Assembly (NCBI GenBank): GCA_029974635.1
Contig: JARKQY010000024.1
Location: 124,001-188,000, forward strand
Reading direction: 5' to 3'
DNA: 64,000 bases
DNA from: Bacillota bacterium
Lineage (GTDB): Bacteria; Bacillota; UBA4882; UBA8346
The stretch's first letter is position 1, and the number at the start of each line of letters is the position of its first letter. A program made the translations under genes and the position numbers. The notes beneath the pieces are model-generated. The model had not been told where the DNA came from, did not search any database, and saw only the letters and a list, made by a program, of their open reading frames with translations. Positions 51,460 to 61,232 of this stretch are shown in pieces.

Positions 51460-54400
51460 ATGTCCCACCCATCACTATCAACTTTTCATCCCGTTATAGC
51501 AACCTGGTTCGAAAGAACCTATGGTGAGCCGTCGCCGCCCCAGGCCCAAGGATGGCCGTTAATCGCGGCAGGGGAGAATGTGCTGCTCCTGGCGCCCACC
51601 GGGTCCGGGAAGACTTTTGCGGCATTTTTAAAATGCCTGGACTGGCTTTGCCGGGAGGCGGAGGCGGGAAGGAGTATTAACGACGGGGTCAGTATTTTGT
51701 ATATATCACCATTAAAAGCCTTGAATAATGACATCCACCGTAACCTGGAAGTACCGCTGCAAGGAATTGCCGCTGTCGGCGAGGAACTGGGAATCGAATT
51801 GCCCTTGTTGACCAGGGCGGTACGTACCGGGGATACTCCAGCGGCGGAACGGCGGCGGATGCTCCAAAAACCGCCCCAAATTTTAATAACTACCCCGGAA
51901 TCCTTGTTTTTAATGCTTTCATCCCAAGCACGGCGAATTTTACAAACGGTTCGTTATGTCATTGTGGATGAGATTCATACCTTGTTTCCCACCAAACGCG
52001 GAGCCCATCTGGCCCTTTCCCTGGAAAGATTGCAGCGCCTGGCGGGTGACCGGGGGATTCAGCGGATAGGATTATCCGCAACCATGCGGCCTTTGGATCA
52101 GATAGCGGCTTTTTTAGGTGGAAACCGGCGGAATGACGGCATAGGAGAACCAGTAGCCAGGCCGGTAATCATTGTGGATACCGGGCAGCGGAAAGAACTT
52201 GATTTGCGGATTTTGCTACCGGTGCCGGATTTAAAAGAACTACCGGAGAAAACCATTTGGCCGGAGATTTATGATATGCTGTTGCAACTGGTCAATGGGC
52301 ACCAGACTACATTGATCTTTGTAAACAACCGGCGGCAGGCGGAGCGGATTACAGCAAGTCTCAATCAACTGGCCGGTCGCGAATTAGCCAGGACCCATCA
52401 CGGTAGTGTCTCCAAAGAGGTACGGTTAGAGGCGGAGGAACTGCTGAAAACGGGAAAATTGCCTTGTGTGGTGGCTACGGCTTCACTGGAATTGGGGATT
52501 GACATCGGGTATATCGACCTGGTAATACAGATTGAGTCTCCCAAGGAAGTGGCCCGTGGATTACAGCGGGTAGGCCGGGCCGGGCACATCGTGGGGATGC
52601 CCAGTAAAGGACGGATCATTCCCAAGACCAGGGCGGATCTTTTAGAGGCGGCGGCGGTAGTAAGAGAGATGAAGGCGGGACGGGTGGAACCTGCTCAAGC
52701 CCCCTTGAACTGCCTGGATATTCTGGCCCAGCAGTTGGTAGCTATGACCTCCGAAGGGGAATGGCCGGTGGCGGGAGCGTATCAAACGGTCCGATCGGCT
52801 TACAATTTCCGGAATCTATGCTATGCGGATTTTGAAAAAGTACTGGAAATGCTCTCCGGCAACTTCAATACGGCGGAGTTTGTCGAGTTGCGGCCACGGC
52901 TTTATTGGGACAGAGCCAAGAACGTTATTAGGGAAGATCCTTATGGAAAACGCCTGATCTATTCCAGCGGCGGTACCATTCCCGACCGGGGATACTTCGG
53001 GGTCTATTTGGCGGGATCAGGAGTGAAACTGGGAGAGTTGGATGAGGAGTTTGTTTACGAACGGCGGTTGAACGAACGTTTTGTCCTGGGGACTTCCACT
53101 TGGCGGATTGAGGAGATCCGTCAAGACCGGGTCATGGTCGCCCCGGCCCGGAAAGGCGAGGCCTATATCCCGTTTTGGAAAGCCGATGAAGGCGGGCGGG
53201 TCTTCGAACTCGGCAAGCGAATCGGAGCCTTTTATGGAGAGGTTGAGGAGAAACTCGAAACGGAAGATTTTAATTTCTGGTTGGAAACCCAATGCGGAAC
53301 CGACGGAATTGCCGCCCGGAATATCAAAAATTACCTGGCTGCCCAAAAGCAGTCGGTGGGTTATATCCAGACGGACCGCCGGCTGGTTCTGGAGGAGTAT
53401 CCAGACGAGGCTGGAGAATGGCGGGTTATAATTCACTCGCCTTTTGGAAGCCGGTTACATATGGCGCTGGGGCATATCATCAAGGATTATTGGTATATGC
53501 GGTATGGCTATGAGGTTGAGGTGGTTGCCAACGATGAGGCCATTTTGTTTCATTGCCCCGGCGGCAAAGAACCGCCCGGAATTGAATGGGACGATATCCG
53601 GCTTGAAAATTTGGAACAGAGATTGGCCCAAGCCGTTGGCGGCAGTGTGCTTTTTGGAACGGTTTTCCGGCATACGGCTCAGCGATCGCTGGTGTTGCCC
53701 CGGCCGGGTTATGGAAAAAAACGGATGCCTTTATGGCTGGCCCGTTTGAAAGCGGGAAACCTGCTGCAAATTGTGGCCAAATATCCGGATTTTCCGTTGA
53801 TTACCGAGACTTACCGGGAGATTTTCCAGGACTTTTTTGATCTAACCGGTTTGCGGGAGGTTGTCACCGGGATCCGCCAGGGAAGGATTGCCGTTCATCA
53901 CTGCCGGCATCAACGGCCGTCGCCTTTTGCCATGGCTCATCTGTTGAACTTTGTGGGCAGCTTCATGTATGAGAGCGGCGCTCCCAAAGGGGAGAGCCGC
54001 TGGCAGCTTTTCGGACTGGGGCATGAAACGTTGAAGACAATAGTCGGTAAATTGGGATTCCGGGAGTTATTCGATCCGGATCTGATCCGGGAGGTGGATC
54101 GTAAAGCCCGGGGGCTCCATGTCATCGAAAAAGATCCTTCTCGGGAGCAATTGCAGCAATGGTTGGAACGGGTGGGAGATGTGACTTTAGAGGAGCTGGA
54201 GACGCTTTTTCCGGTAACCAGGGACCGGGTGAAAGACGGTCTGGAGCAACTGCTGGATTCGGGAAGAGCAGTATATTTTCACTTCGGTCCCGGCTGTCAA
54301 AGTCTGATTGTTGCTAAACAGGAAGTCCCCGTTTACAGGACTGCCCTGGGAGAAGATGATTATAAGGAGCCCATCGGACTCCCCGGTGATGAAAAAAGCC

Positions 54401-55887
54401 GGATTCTAGCCAAAGCCGAAGCGCGGCGCAGTTTGATGCGGCGTTTTACCAGGACTCACGGCCCATTTACTACCGCCCAAATAGCCAATCGATATCAGTT
54501 TAAAACTGAGGAGGTCGCTGAGGAATTGTCGGTTTTGGCCGCCGCGGGGGTTATCGAAGCGGGCGAGTTCATTCCGGGAGGCAGTGGCGAGGAATGGTGT
54601 GATGTTGGGTTGTTACAGGAGCTTCACCGGAGGAGCCTGGCCAAGGCCAGGAAAGAGATTGAAGCGCGGACTCCCAAGGATTATACGGCTTTTTTGGCGC
54701 GCTGGCAAAAGGTCCATCCATTTGGAGAGACTACTGATCCTACAGAACAAGTTTGCGGGATAATCAAGCAGCTCTCCAATCTATGGTTGCCGGCCGATAT
54801 ATGGGAAAAAAGTGTTTTACCCGGCCGCCTTTCTAATTATCAAACCGTTCTTTTGGATCAATTGATCGGCAGCGGACAATTTGTATGGCGGGCCGCATCC
54901 AGTGGTTCCAATCTTCTGATCCGGTTTGAGCCGGGATGGAACGACCCTGAATCAATGATACCGAGATCCCCGGCTGGCAGCGGACCGGTCCCACCTCGGG
55001 AAAAATCCGTTTTTCAGCCAAATTTGAGCGATAATTCATTACGAATCCTGGACTTGCTAAGCATGAAGGGTGCCTTATCCTTGCCCCAATTATTGAAACA
55101 TACGGGATTAAGCAGTTCAGCGGCCTGGGTTGCCCTTGAAGATCTGATAATAGTGGGATTGATAAGCAATGACACCTTTGGTCCGGTACGTTATCTGCTA
55201 AATACCTCCAAGGAAAACCGCCGGGGAGTTCGCGGCATAATGAAACTGGCGCTCATGAATACCATGGGCCGCTGGTCGTTGCTTGGGCCCATGGATCAAG
55301 GCACCCCGGAAAATTTAGCATACGGATTATTAAACCGATATGGTGTCATCAGCCGGGAAGCTGTATCCGCGGAGAACTTGAATTGGGATGAACTTTACCC
55401 GGTGTTGGATCTACTGGAGAGTACCGGTAAAATCAGGCGCGGCTATTTTATTCAAGGATTGAGCGGAATCCAGTATGCTTTACCGGAGGCAGTGGAGCAA
55501 TTACGGCAAGAGCTTGAGATGTCTTTATGGGTTTTAGCCTGGCAGGACCCGGCCAATGCATACCGGCTATTTCCCGAATGGCCTGGAATAGACCTATCCG
55601 GGACCAGTACGGATTATATAATTTACCTGTCCGGGGAGCCCATATTGGCTGGCGGCGGGAAGAGAATGAAAATCCAGCAGTTAGCCGATTTGTCTCTTGA
55701 TATACTTGAGAAAGCGTTACGGCAGTTCTTTAAAATGCTGTACCGGGTATATCCGGATGAAAAAATCACAGTGGTTCAATATAACGGTCAACCGGTCAAT
55801 GAATCCGAAGCCGGTCCGGTTTTGGTCAAACTGGGACTTGAAAAAGGATATAATGATATGACTCTTTGGCCGTCACAACGCAGTTAA
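51460..55887 (+). CDS. lhr: Large ATP-dependent helicase, Lhr family
   Basis: About 1475 residues. Superfamily 2 motifs: APTGSGKTFAAFL (I), ITTPES (Ib), VDEIH (II, DEVH-like), LSAT (III), a helicase C domain with TASLELGIDIG and GRVGRAGH-like LQRVGRAGHIVG (VI). The Lhr core winged-helix and beta-barrel region follow, and a long C-terminal extension (about 880-1475) contains several winged-helix-like segments, as in Lhr-CTD proteins linked to DNA repair. ATG 51460 follows GAGGTG and is used instead of GTG 51451. Stands alone. Confidence 0.93.
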   Translation: MSHPSLSTFHPVIATWFERTYGEPSPPQAQGWPLIAAGENVLLLAPTGSGKTFAAFLKCLDWLCREAEAGRSINDGVSILYISPLKALNNDIHRNLEVPLQGIAAVGEELGIELPLLTRAVRTGDTPAAERRRMLQKPPQILITTPESLFLMLSSQARRILQTVRYVIVDEIHTLFPTKRGAHLALSLERLQRLAGDRGIQRIGLSATMRPLDQIAAFLGGNRRNDGIGEPVARPVIIVDTGQRKELDLRILLPVPDLKELPEKTIWPEIYDMLLQLVNGHQTTLIFVNNRRQAERITASLNQLAGRELARTHHGSVSKEVRLEAEELLKTGKLPCVVATASLELGIDIGYIDLVIQIESPKEVARGLQRVGRAGHIVGMPSKGRIIPKTRADLLEAAAVVREMKAGRVEPAQAPLNCLDILAQQLVAMTSEGEWPVAGAYQTVRSAYNFRNLCYADFEKVLEMLSGNFNTAEFVELRPRLYWDRAKNVIREDPYGKRLIYSSGGTIPDRGYFGVYLAGSGVKLGELDEEFVYERRLNERFVLGTSTWRIEEIRQDRVMVAPARKGEAYIPFWKADEGGRVFELGKRIGAFYGEVEEKLETEDFNFWLETQCGTDGIAARNIKNYLAAQKQSVGYIQTDRRLVLEEYPDEAGEWRVIIHSPFGSRLHMALGHIIKDYWYMRYGYEVEVVANDEAILFHCPGGKEPPGIEWDDIRLENLEQRLAQAVGGSVLFGTVFRHTAQRSLVLPRPGYGKKRMPLWLARLKAGNLLQIVAKYPDFPLITETYREIFQDFFDLTGLREVVTGIRQGRIAVHHCRHQRPSPFAMAHLLNFVGSFMYESGAPKGESRWQLFGLGHETLKTIVGKLGFRELFDPDLIREVDRKARGLHVIEKDPSREQLQQWLERVGDVTLEELETLFPVTRDRVKDGLEQLLDSGRAVYFHFGPGCQSLIVAKQEVPVYRTALGEDDYKEPIGLPGDEKSRILAKAEARRSLMRRFTRTHGPFTTAQIANRYQFKTEEVAEELSVLAAAGVIEAGEFIPGGSGEEWCDVGLLQELHRRSLAKARKEIEARTPKDYTAFLARWQKVHPFGETTDPTEQVCGIIKQLSNLWLPADIWEKSVLPGRLSNYQTVLLDQLIGSGQFVWRAASSGSNLLIRFEPGWNDPESMIPRSPAGSGPVPPREKSVFQPNLSDNSLRILDLLSMKGALSLPQLLKHTGLSSSAAWVALEDLIIVGLISNDTFGPVRYLLNTSKENRRGVRGIMKLALMNTMGRWSLLGPMDQGTPENLAYGLLNRYGVISREAVSAENLNWDELYPVLDLLESTGKIRRGYFIQGLSGIQYALPEAVEQLRQELEMSLWVLAWQDPANAYRLFPEWPGIDLSGTSTDYIIYLSGEPILAGGGKRMKIQQLADLSLDILEKALRQFFKMLYRVYPDEKITVVQYNGQPVNESEAGPVLVKLGLEKGYNDMTLWPSQRS

Positions 55888-56099
55888 AAAAGTGGGATAA
55901 ACGTTATTTACAAATAAAAATATGCCCTCCAACAAAAAGTATTTTTTTTGAAGACAATCGCATTTCCTTTCATATTTTACTGCTCTCCCTACATAAAATG
56001 AGTACTGAATTTTTAAACAGAGTAATGATCAGCCGAATTTAAAAATAAAATAAAAAAGTATTAACTCCGAAAAAACGGTGAGGGGTGCGGGAGTTGGGT

Positions 56100-56921
56100 A
56101 TGAGAATCGCCAACTTGCAGCAGTGGTTGACCAGGAACCGGTTGTTACTCTGGTGGCTGATTTTTCTGCCGCTGCTGGCCCTAATCTTGCTCTGTAACCA
56201 AAGTCTCTTTAAAATACCCTCGCAACTATTAAACGATTCCTTATTGAGCTTTCAATACAAAATATTCAATGCTCCGACCTTAATCATTGTGGCCCGGATA
56301 GCCTTAATTGCCGTCGGCCTGGTAGTGATTTTGATTTGTTTGTTGTTCCCGTTGTTCCGGGTGGGTAAAGAAGGAGTTCAGTGGACCAAGGAGTTGGAAG
56401 AGGAATTGGCCCGGGCATCCGGTGAAATCACCGGTGAGGAGATTGAGAATCTGATCCGGGAGGAATCCTTCCGGTGGTCATTAATTCATGGCTGGATTAA
56501 ATTAAAGGAACCGGAGCCCCAGGATGCGCATTTACTATTACGGGAATTAACGGCCACTATTTGGGAAGCGTTTCCTGATTATAAGATCAGCATTTGTTTG
56601 ATAAAAGGGCGGAACTCCTGGGGGATCACTCATCTGCTCCTGCCCAGGCTGGTATTGGGGGAAGCCATCGCCACCCTGGAAGATGAACGCACTTTTGGAT
56701 TACAACTCCCGCTCGAAAACGATGAATACCTTTTGTTGCGAATATATACCAGTTACCCGGAGGGCTTTTCGCAAATCGATGAAAAATTCATCCTGGTGCT
56801 CGGAGAGGCTTTTTTGCAAAAGGTGCTTAGTTCAGGGATTGGCTCGGAGCAACTTTTGGCATATTATGACCGGATTCCGTTAACTTTGAATACCGGTGAG
56901 GTATATGATGAAGGGGGGTGA
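56100..56921 (+). CDS. Membrane protein with cytosolic domain, unknown
   Basis: About 273 residues. Two membrane helices (about 12-34 and 62-85) precede an acidic helix (WTKELEEELARASGEITGEE) and a C-terminal alpha/beta domain of about 140 residues that could be GAF-like (LHGWIKLKEPEPQ-like start, then ISICLIKGRNSWGITHLLLP). No family is recognised. ATG 56100 follows GCGGGAG; GTG 56085 is in frame. The end is followed within 7 nt by a possible small gene. Confidence 0.7.
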   Translation: MRIANLQQWLTRNRLLLWWLIFLPLLALILLCNQSLFKIPSQLLNDSLLSFQYKIFNAPTLIIVARIALIAVGLVVILICLLFPLFRVGKEGVQWTKELEEELARASGEITGEEIENLIREESFRWSLIHGWIKLKEPEPQDAHLLLRELTATIWEAFPDYKISICLIKGRNSWGITHLLLPRLVLGEAIATLEDERTFGLQLPLENDEYLLLRIYTSYPEGFSQIDEKFILVLGEAFLQKVLSSGIGSEQLLAYYDRIPLTLNTGEVYDEGG

Positions 56922-56927
56922 AAAAAA

Positions 56928-57125
56928 TTGGGGGAAAAGGAAGCAAATCGAACACCAAAATATGGCAACAGTAAAGAAAACGGATTCAAAGCCGCTCCGC
57001 TGGAGCGTTCAAAATATTCGAATCCCGGAAATAAAAGCGATCCCTACGTGGTGCGAGCGATGCAACGGGCTCAAACCAAGATTAAGAGTTGTATTTTTCA
57101 AATTAACGGGAGGCATGTCAATTAA
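56928..57125 (+). CDS. Possible 65-aa basic protein
   Basis: TTG 56928 lies 7 nt after the previous stop, with AAGGGGGGTG at good spacing. The product is hydrophilic and rich in Lys, Asn, Pro and Ser, with a DPYVVRAMQRAQTKIKS helix. A longer overlapping frame (56896-57162) is less well placed. No family is recognised and the region before the terminator may be non-coding. Confidence 0.35.
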   Translation: MGEKEANRTPKYGNSKENGFKAAPLERSKYSNPGNKSDPYVVRAMQRAQTKIKSCIFQINGRHVN

Positions 57126-57141
57126 AACAATAAAGCTATTA

Positions 57142-57174
57142 AAAAGCCGGAAAATGAAATAATCTCCGGCTTTT
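57142..57174. terminator. Bidirectional terminator
   Basis: AAAAGCCGGA pairs perfectly with TCCGGCTTTT around a 13-nt loop. A T-run on each strand serves the + gene pair and the - TPR gene. Confidence 0.88.
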
Positions 57175-57185
57175 AAGTTTAAGGA

Positions 57186-58013
57186 CTACCGGTTGGATTG
57201 AATATTTTGTACCTTCAGCAGCCAACTTTCGGCCTCGGTTGCCGGAACATCGGATAATAAAGGATCTTCAGTAATTCTTTCCACGGATGTTTTCAAATGA
57301 GTTTCGGCGGTTTCCAATTCTCCCAGTTCAAATTCAGCGCGGCCCAACCAATAATAAGATTCCACCGGCCAGGAAGTATGGGCGATGGCCCATTGATAAT
57401 CATCTTTGGCGGTGGCGAAATCTCCCATTTGAAAATGAGCTTTTCCCATCACCAATACCGGTTCGGTGGCATTCACATTGAATGAACGAGCTTTCCGGGC
57501 GGACTCCAGGGCTTCGGGCAGGTTGTTCTGGCGTAAAAAGGTTACTGCCAAAGTTATATAGATGGGATAGCTCTTAATACCTTGGCTAATTAATTTGGTA
57601 AGAATATCAACCGTTTTCTGGTATTGGCCATTCTCCCGGTAAACGACGGCCAGGTTAAGTTGGTGCTTCGGTAGGGACTTTTTGCCGGAATAGTGCAAAA
57701 CTGTTTCAAGTAAGGGAATTGCTTGATCATATTTGCGCTGTTTCGCCCAATACACGCCATACATAAAGTAAGGATTGGGTAATTGCGGTTTGGCTTCAAC
57801 CGCTTTTTGCAGCAGTTTTATGTTTTGACGGGTAAAAGGCACCATATAGGCGTAAGTCCAGAATAATCCCGGGATTGTAAAAAAGAGCAATAAGATCCAA
57901 ATCCCAATCCCGGTTAAGATTAGCCAAAGGTTAAAATGAAGAATGATTCCGAGAACACACCAGATCACCAAAGACCAAGGAAAAACTTTTTGCCATAAGC
58001 GTTGGACAACCAT
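57186..58013 (-). CDS. TPR-repeat membrane protein
   Basis: About 275 residues. Two N-terminal membrane helices (about 10-32 and 35-58) are followed by five or six TPR repeats (PNPYFMYGVYWAKQRKYDQA, HQLNLAVVYRENGQYQKTVD, ESYYWLGRAEFELGELETAE). A scaffold role is likely; partners are unknown. ATG 58013 or 58016 follows AGGAGG. The gene is divergent from the deacetylase-like gene. Confidence 0.8.
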   Translation of the reverse strand: MVVQRLWQKVFPWSLVIWCVLGIILHFNLWLILTGIGIWILLLFFTIPGLFWTYAYMVPFTRQNIKLLQKAVEAKPQLPNPYFMYGVYWAKQRKYDQAIPLLETVLHYSGKKSLPKHQLNLAVVYRENGQYQKTVDILTKLISQGIKSYPIYITLAVTFLRQNNLPEALESARKARSFNVNATEPVLVMGKAHFQMGDFATAKDDYQWAIAHTSWPVESYYWLGRAEFELGELETAETHLKTSVERITEDPLLSDVPATEAESWLLKVQNIQSNR

Positions 58014-58192
58014 CATTGCCTCCTGGTAAATATTGATATTCGCTGCCAAAATTATAACAAAAGATGAGGTTTTTCACAATGGAATCCAGACTCGAATTTA
58101 TTTCCACGGACTTACATTTTATATGACTATAGCAAATATACATAGATAGAATAGGGTATTGATGGATCGACTGGAATGAAGGAGATGAGGAG

Positions 58193-59044
58193 ATGTGCCT
58201 GATAGTTTCCAAAAAATTTATCATCATAGTTCTGGCAGGAATTCTCGGAATTTTGACCACCGGGATTTTGCTGTGGAATGCTTTACTCTTCACCAATAGT
58301 GGAACCCTGGCCCGTGGTTATGTAGCATTAATCATCGATGATTTTGGAAATCGCGGGGAAGGGACTGAAGAGATGCTGAACCTAGGGATACCTTTGACTG
58401 CGGCGGTAATGCCCTTTTTGCCCTATAGCCGGGCGGATGCGGACATGGCACATCAAGCCGGGTTGGAAGTCATCATGCATGTTCCGATGGAGCCGGTGAA
58501 TGGTAAGGCAAGCTGGTTGGGCCCCAGGGGGATTACCAGCGAACTTGAAGACCGGGAGATTGAGGCTAGGCTAGAGGATGGTTTGAAAGAGTTAAAATGG
58601 GCGATAGGGATGAACAACCATATGGGCTCCAAAGTGATGCAAAATTCACGGATTGTAAAAGCGTTATTGGATGTAGCGCAAAAACATGATTTGTTATTTA
58701 TCGACAGCCGGACTACCAGAAATTCCGCGGTTCCCCAATGGGTTGGAACATTAAATTATCCCTACCTGGCAAGGGATGAATTCCTGGAGAGTCCTAAAAA
58801 TCTCAGTCATATAAAGAAGCAATTGCGGAAATTAGGAGAAATTGCTTTAAAAAGGGGATACGCCATCGGGATTGGCCATGTCGGACATGAAGGAGGAAAA
58901 GTGACCGCGCAAGCAATTAAAGAAGTTTGTCCTGAATTGGAAAACAAGGGAATTTGTTTTGTGTTTGCATCACAAATTAAGGAAGTTGTTTCATATTATA
59001 AAAAAAATACAGTTGTCCCATCGGAAAGCGATATGAGTAACTAA
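58193..59044 (+). CDS. Divergent polysaccharide deacetylase (YibQ family)
   Basis: 283 residues. A signal anchor (about 8-30) is followed by the divergent deacetylase domain: VALIIDDFGNRGEG, PLTAAVMPFLPYS, HVPMEPVNG, GMNNHMGSKVM and GHVGHEGGKV. The family is fused to or paired with peptidoglycan hydrolysis factors in many bacteria, and its catalytic activity is uncertain. ATG 58193 has GGAG upstream. Confidence 0.88.
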   Translation: MCLIVSKKFIIIVLAGILGILTTGILLWNALLFTNSGTLARGYVALIIDDFGNRGEGTEEMLNLGIPLTAAVMPFLPYSRADADMAHQAGLEVIMHVPMEPVNGKASWLGPRGITSELEDREIEARLEDGLKELKWAIGMNNHMGSKVMQNSRIVKALLDVAQKHDLLFIDSRTTRNSAVPQWVGTLNYPYLARDEFLESPKNLSHIKKQLRKLGEIALKRGYAIGIGHVGHEGGKVTAQAIKEVCPELENKGICFVFASQIKEVVSYYKKNTVVPSESDMSN

Positions 59045-59143
59045 AACAAGTGATGGTATGGAAATAGTGTTTCATCTCAATTGCGATCGTTAATCCCACT
59101 ATTCATGTTATAATGGATTAAAAAAAGGATTGCCGAATTCCAG

Positions 59144-59902
59144 ATGAAACAAATTGAAACGAAAGTCATCATCCAAAATACCGTTACTGATATCATCGGC
59201 TGCAGCGGTCTTGATTATTACCGCGAGCCGCTTTTCGGATACGCTGCAGCGGCGGATCCGATTTTTCATTCTTATCAAACAGTGATAGGACCAGGCCACT
59301 TTTTACCCACCGATTTGTTACCTCAAGCTCAAACTGTGTTTGCTTTTTTCCTCCCCTTTACAAAGAGTATTCTGGAAGATAACCGGACCGGGCATTACGC
59401 TTCCCGGGAATGGGCCCAGGTTTATATTGAAACAAACCAGCTCATCACCGAAATTTCACAGGAAATTAAGAATCGTTGTAGAGCCCGGGGGATTAATTAT
59501 GAATTTCAACCTCCCACTTATGTTTTTGACCGGGAATTACTTATTGCCAATTGGTCGCACCGGCATATAGCTTATGCTTGCGGATTGGGAACATTTGGCC
59601 GGAACAATCTTTTAATTACCCGGAAAGGGTGCGGCGGCCGGTTTGGCTCGGGAGTTCTGGATATCCTGTTGTTCCCGACCCCCCGGCCTGATGTCATCCG
59701 GCATTGTTTCCAACAGACCCGGAATTGCAATTATTGTGTCAAAGTGTGCCCGGTGGCTGCTTTTTCTGGTCCCCATTTCCGGCGGCATGCCTGCTACGGT
59801 CAATGCCTCAAAAATGACGCCTATTACACTGATTTGGGTAGTTGTGATGTTTGCGGCAAATGTGTTACCGGGCCTTGCGGCTATCTGGAAGACAATTCGT
59901 AA
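59144..59902 (+). CDS. Epoxyqueuosine reductase-like [4Fe-4S] protein
   Basis: 252 residues with a C-terminal ferredoxin-like region holding two sets of cysteines: CNYCVKVCPVAAF and CGKCVTGPCGY. The middle segment HIAYACGLGTFGRNNLLIT resembles the QueG family's AGLGWIGKN loop. It is much shorter than canonical QueG (about 370), lacking the C-terminal HEAT-like part. It may be a QueG relative or a vitamin B12-linked reductase. The link with queA and tgt in this window is suggestive only. The RBS is poor. Confidence 0.75.
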   Translation: MKQIETKVIIQNTVTDIIGCSGLDYYREPLFGYAAAADPIFHSYQTVIGPGHFLPTDLLPQAQTVFAFFLPFTKSILEDNRTGHYASREWAQVYIETNQLITEISQEIKNRCRARGINYEFQPPTYVFDRELLIANWSHRHIAYACGLGTFGRNNLLITRKGCGGRFGSGVLDILLFPTPRPDVIRHCFQQTRNCNYCVKVCPVAAFSGPHFRRHACYGQCLKNDAYYTDLGSCDVCGKCVTGPCGYLEDNS

Positions 59903-60005
59903 ATGCTGATAAATTTGTATACAAGAGATATAGAAGAGGTTTTTAGCAATTTTTAGCGAAAATAAAATGATGATTTTTAACGAAAAGTTAAAGGAGGAAT
60001 GAGGT

Positions 60006-61151
60006 TTGAAAAAGTTAATCATCATCTCATTATTACTGGGATTGGTTATGATGACATGGGCCGGATATGGGCTCTCCAAGGAATCCGATACCCTTAAAAT
60101 CGGTTTTTTAGGCGCTCTTACCGGGGATGTGGCCATGTATGGCCAGCCGACCCTTGCCGGAATGAAAATGGCCGCCAGTGAAATCAACCAGGCCGGGGGG
60201 GTTCTGGGGAAGAAAATTGTCATCGTCGAAGCCGACAATCGTGGCGATAAACAGGAAGCCGCTACCATTGTACAGCGTTTTATCAGCCGTGACAAAGTAA
60301 TTGCCATCGTCGGCGATCCGACAACCGGAATTACCAAGGTTGCCGCTCCCATATGCGAAAGAAACAAGGTGATTCTCCTTTCCGCCGGCGCCACCGGTAC
60401 CGGAGTCGTCGAACTGGGGAAATACATTTTCCGGGATACCCTGCTGGACACCGTTGCCGTTCCGGCTTTGATTGATTATTTCGTGAGTAATGCCGGCTTT
60501 AAGAAAGTGGCGGTAATTACTTCCGATAATAATGATTATAGCGTGGGTCTAACCCAGGTGTTTAAAAACGCCATCAAAGGCAAGGATTGCACTATTGTTT
60601 CCGATGAAAAAGTCAAGGACGGGGATAAGGATTTTAGCGCTCAAATCACCAATATTAAAGCCAAAAATCCGGATATCATCTTTTTCTCCGGTTACTATAC
60701 CGAAGGTTCCTTGATTATGAAGGAAGCCCGTAAGCAAGGAATGAAAATCAACATGTTCGGTGGCGACGGCCTTTATTCTCCGACGTTAATCAGTCTTGGC
60801 GGCCAGGCAATCGAGGGTTCCATGGTCTATGTCGGGTTCTCTCCCGAGCAGCCGACCCCGGAGACAGCCAAGTTTATTGAAAAGTACAAAACCGCCAATA
60901 AAGGAGTCATACCGGGTCTATTCGAGGCCCAGGGGTATGATGCGGTACGCATCCTGGCTGAAGCGTTACAACGCGCTAAAAGCAGCCAACCGGCTAAATT
61001 CCGGGATGCGGTGGCCAAAACCAAGGACTATAAAGGGGTTTCCGGTACAATTACCTTCCAGGCCAATCAAGAACCCCTTAAAAGCCCAGTCTATCTGTTG
61101 GAGATTAAGAACGGACAATTTGCATTAAAAGCAAAAGTTCCGGTTAAATAA
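60006..61151 (+). CDS. ABC branched-chain amino-acid type substrate-binding protein
   Basis: 381 residues from TTG 60006 (AAAGGAGG upstream). A signal peptide (about 1-25) precedes a periplasmic-binding type 1 fold: LKIGFLGALTGDVAMYGQP, GMKMAASEINQAGGVLGKKI, IVGDPTTGITKVAAPICE and YDAVRILAEALQRA. The family binds Leu/Ile/Val or other amides. First gene of the liv-type operon. A TTTAAC/GTTAAA hairpin runs into its Shine-Dalgarno region and might modulate translation. Confidence 0.92.
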   Translation: MKKLIIISLLLGLVMMTWAGYGLSKESDTLKIGFLGALTGDVAMYGQPTLAGMKMAASEINQAGGVLGKKIVIVEADNRGDKQEAATIVQRFISRDKVIAIVGDPTTGITKVAAPICERNKVILLSAGATGTGVVELGKYIFRDTLLDTVAVPALIDYFVSNAGFKKVAVITSDNNDYSVGLTQVFKNAIKGKDCTIVSDEKVKDGDKDFSAQITNIKAKNPDIIFFSGYYTEGSLIMKEARKQGMKINMFGGDGLYSPTLISLGGQAIEGSMVYVGFSPEQPTPETAKFIEKYKTANKGVIPGLFEAQGYDAVRILAEALQRAKSSQPAKFRDAVAKTKDYKGVSGTITFQANQEPLKSPVYLLEIKNGQFALKAKVPVK

Positions 61152-61232
61152 GACTGATAGGATAATGTCCAGGCCAACGCAGAGCCGATGGCCTGGATAA
61201 CATGATTTGAATTGAGTTTAGGGGAGGCATTC

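Noticed and set aside
59612..60451. A 279-codon frame on - opposite the QueG-like and binding-protein genes
   Set aside because: Both + strand genes show clear family motifs; the - frame has low-complexity Pro/Ser/Arg composition typical of an antisense shadow.
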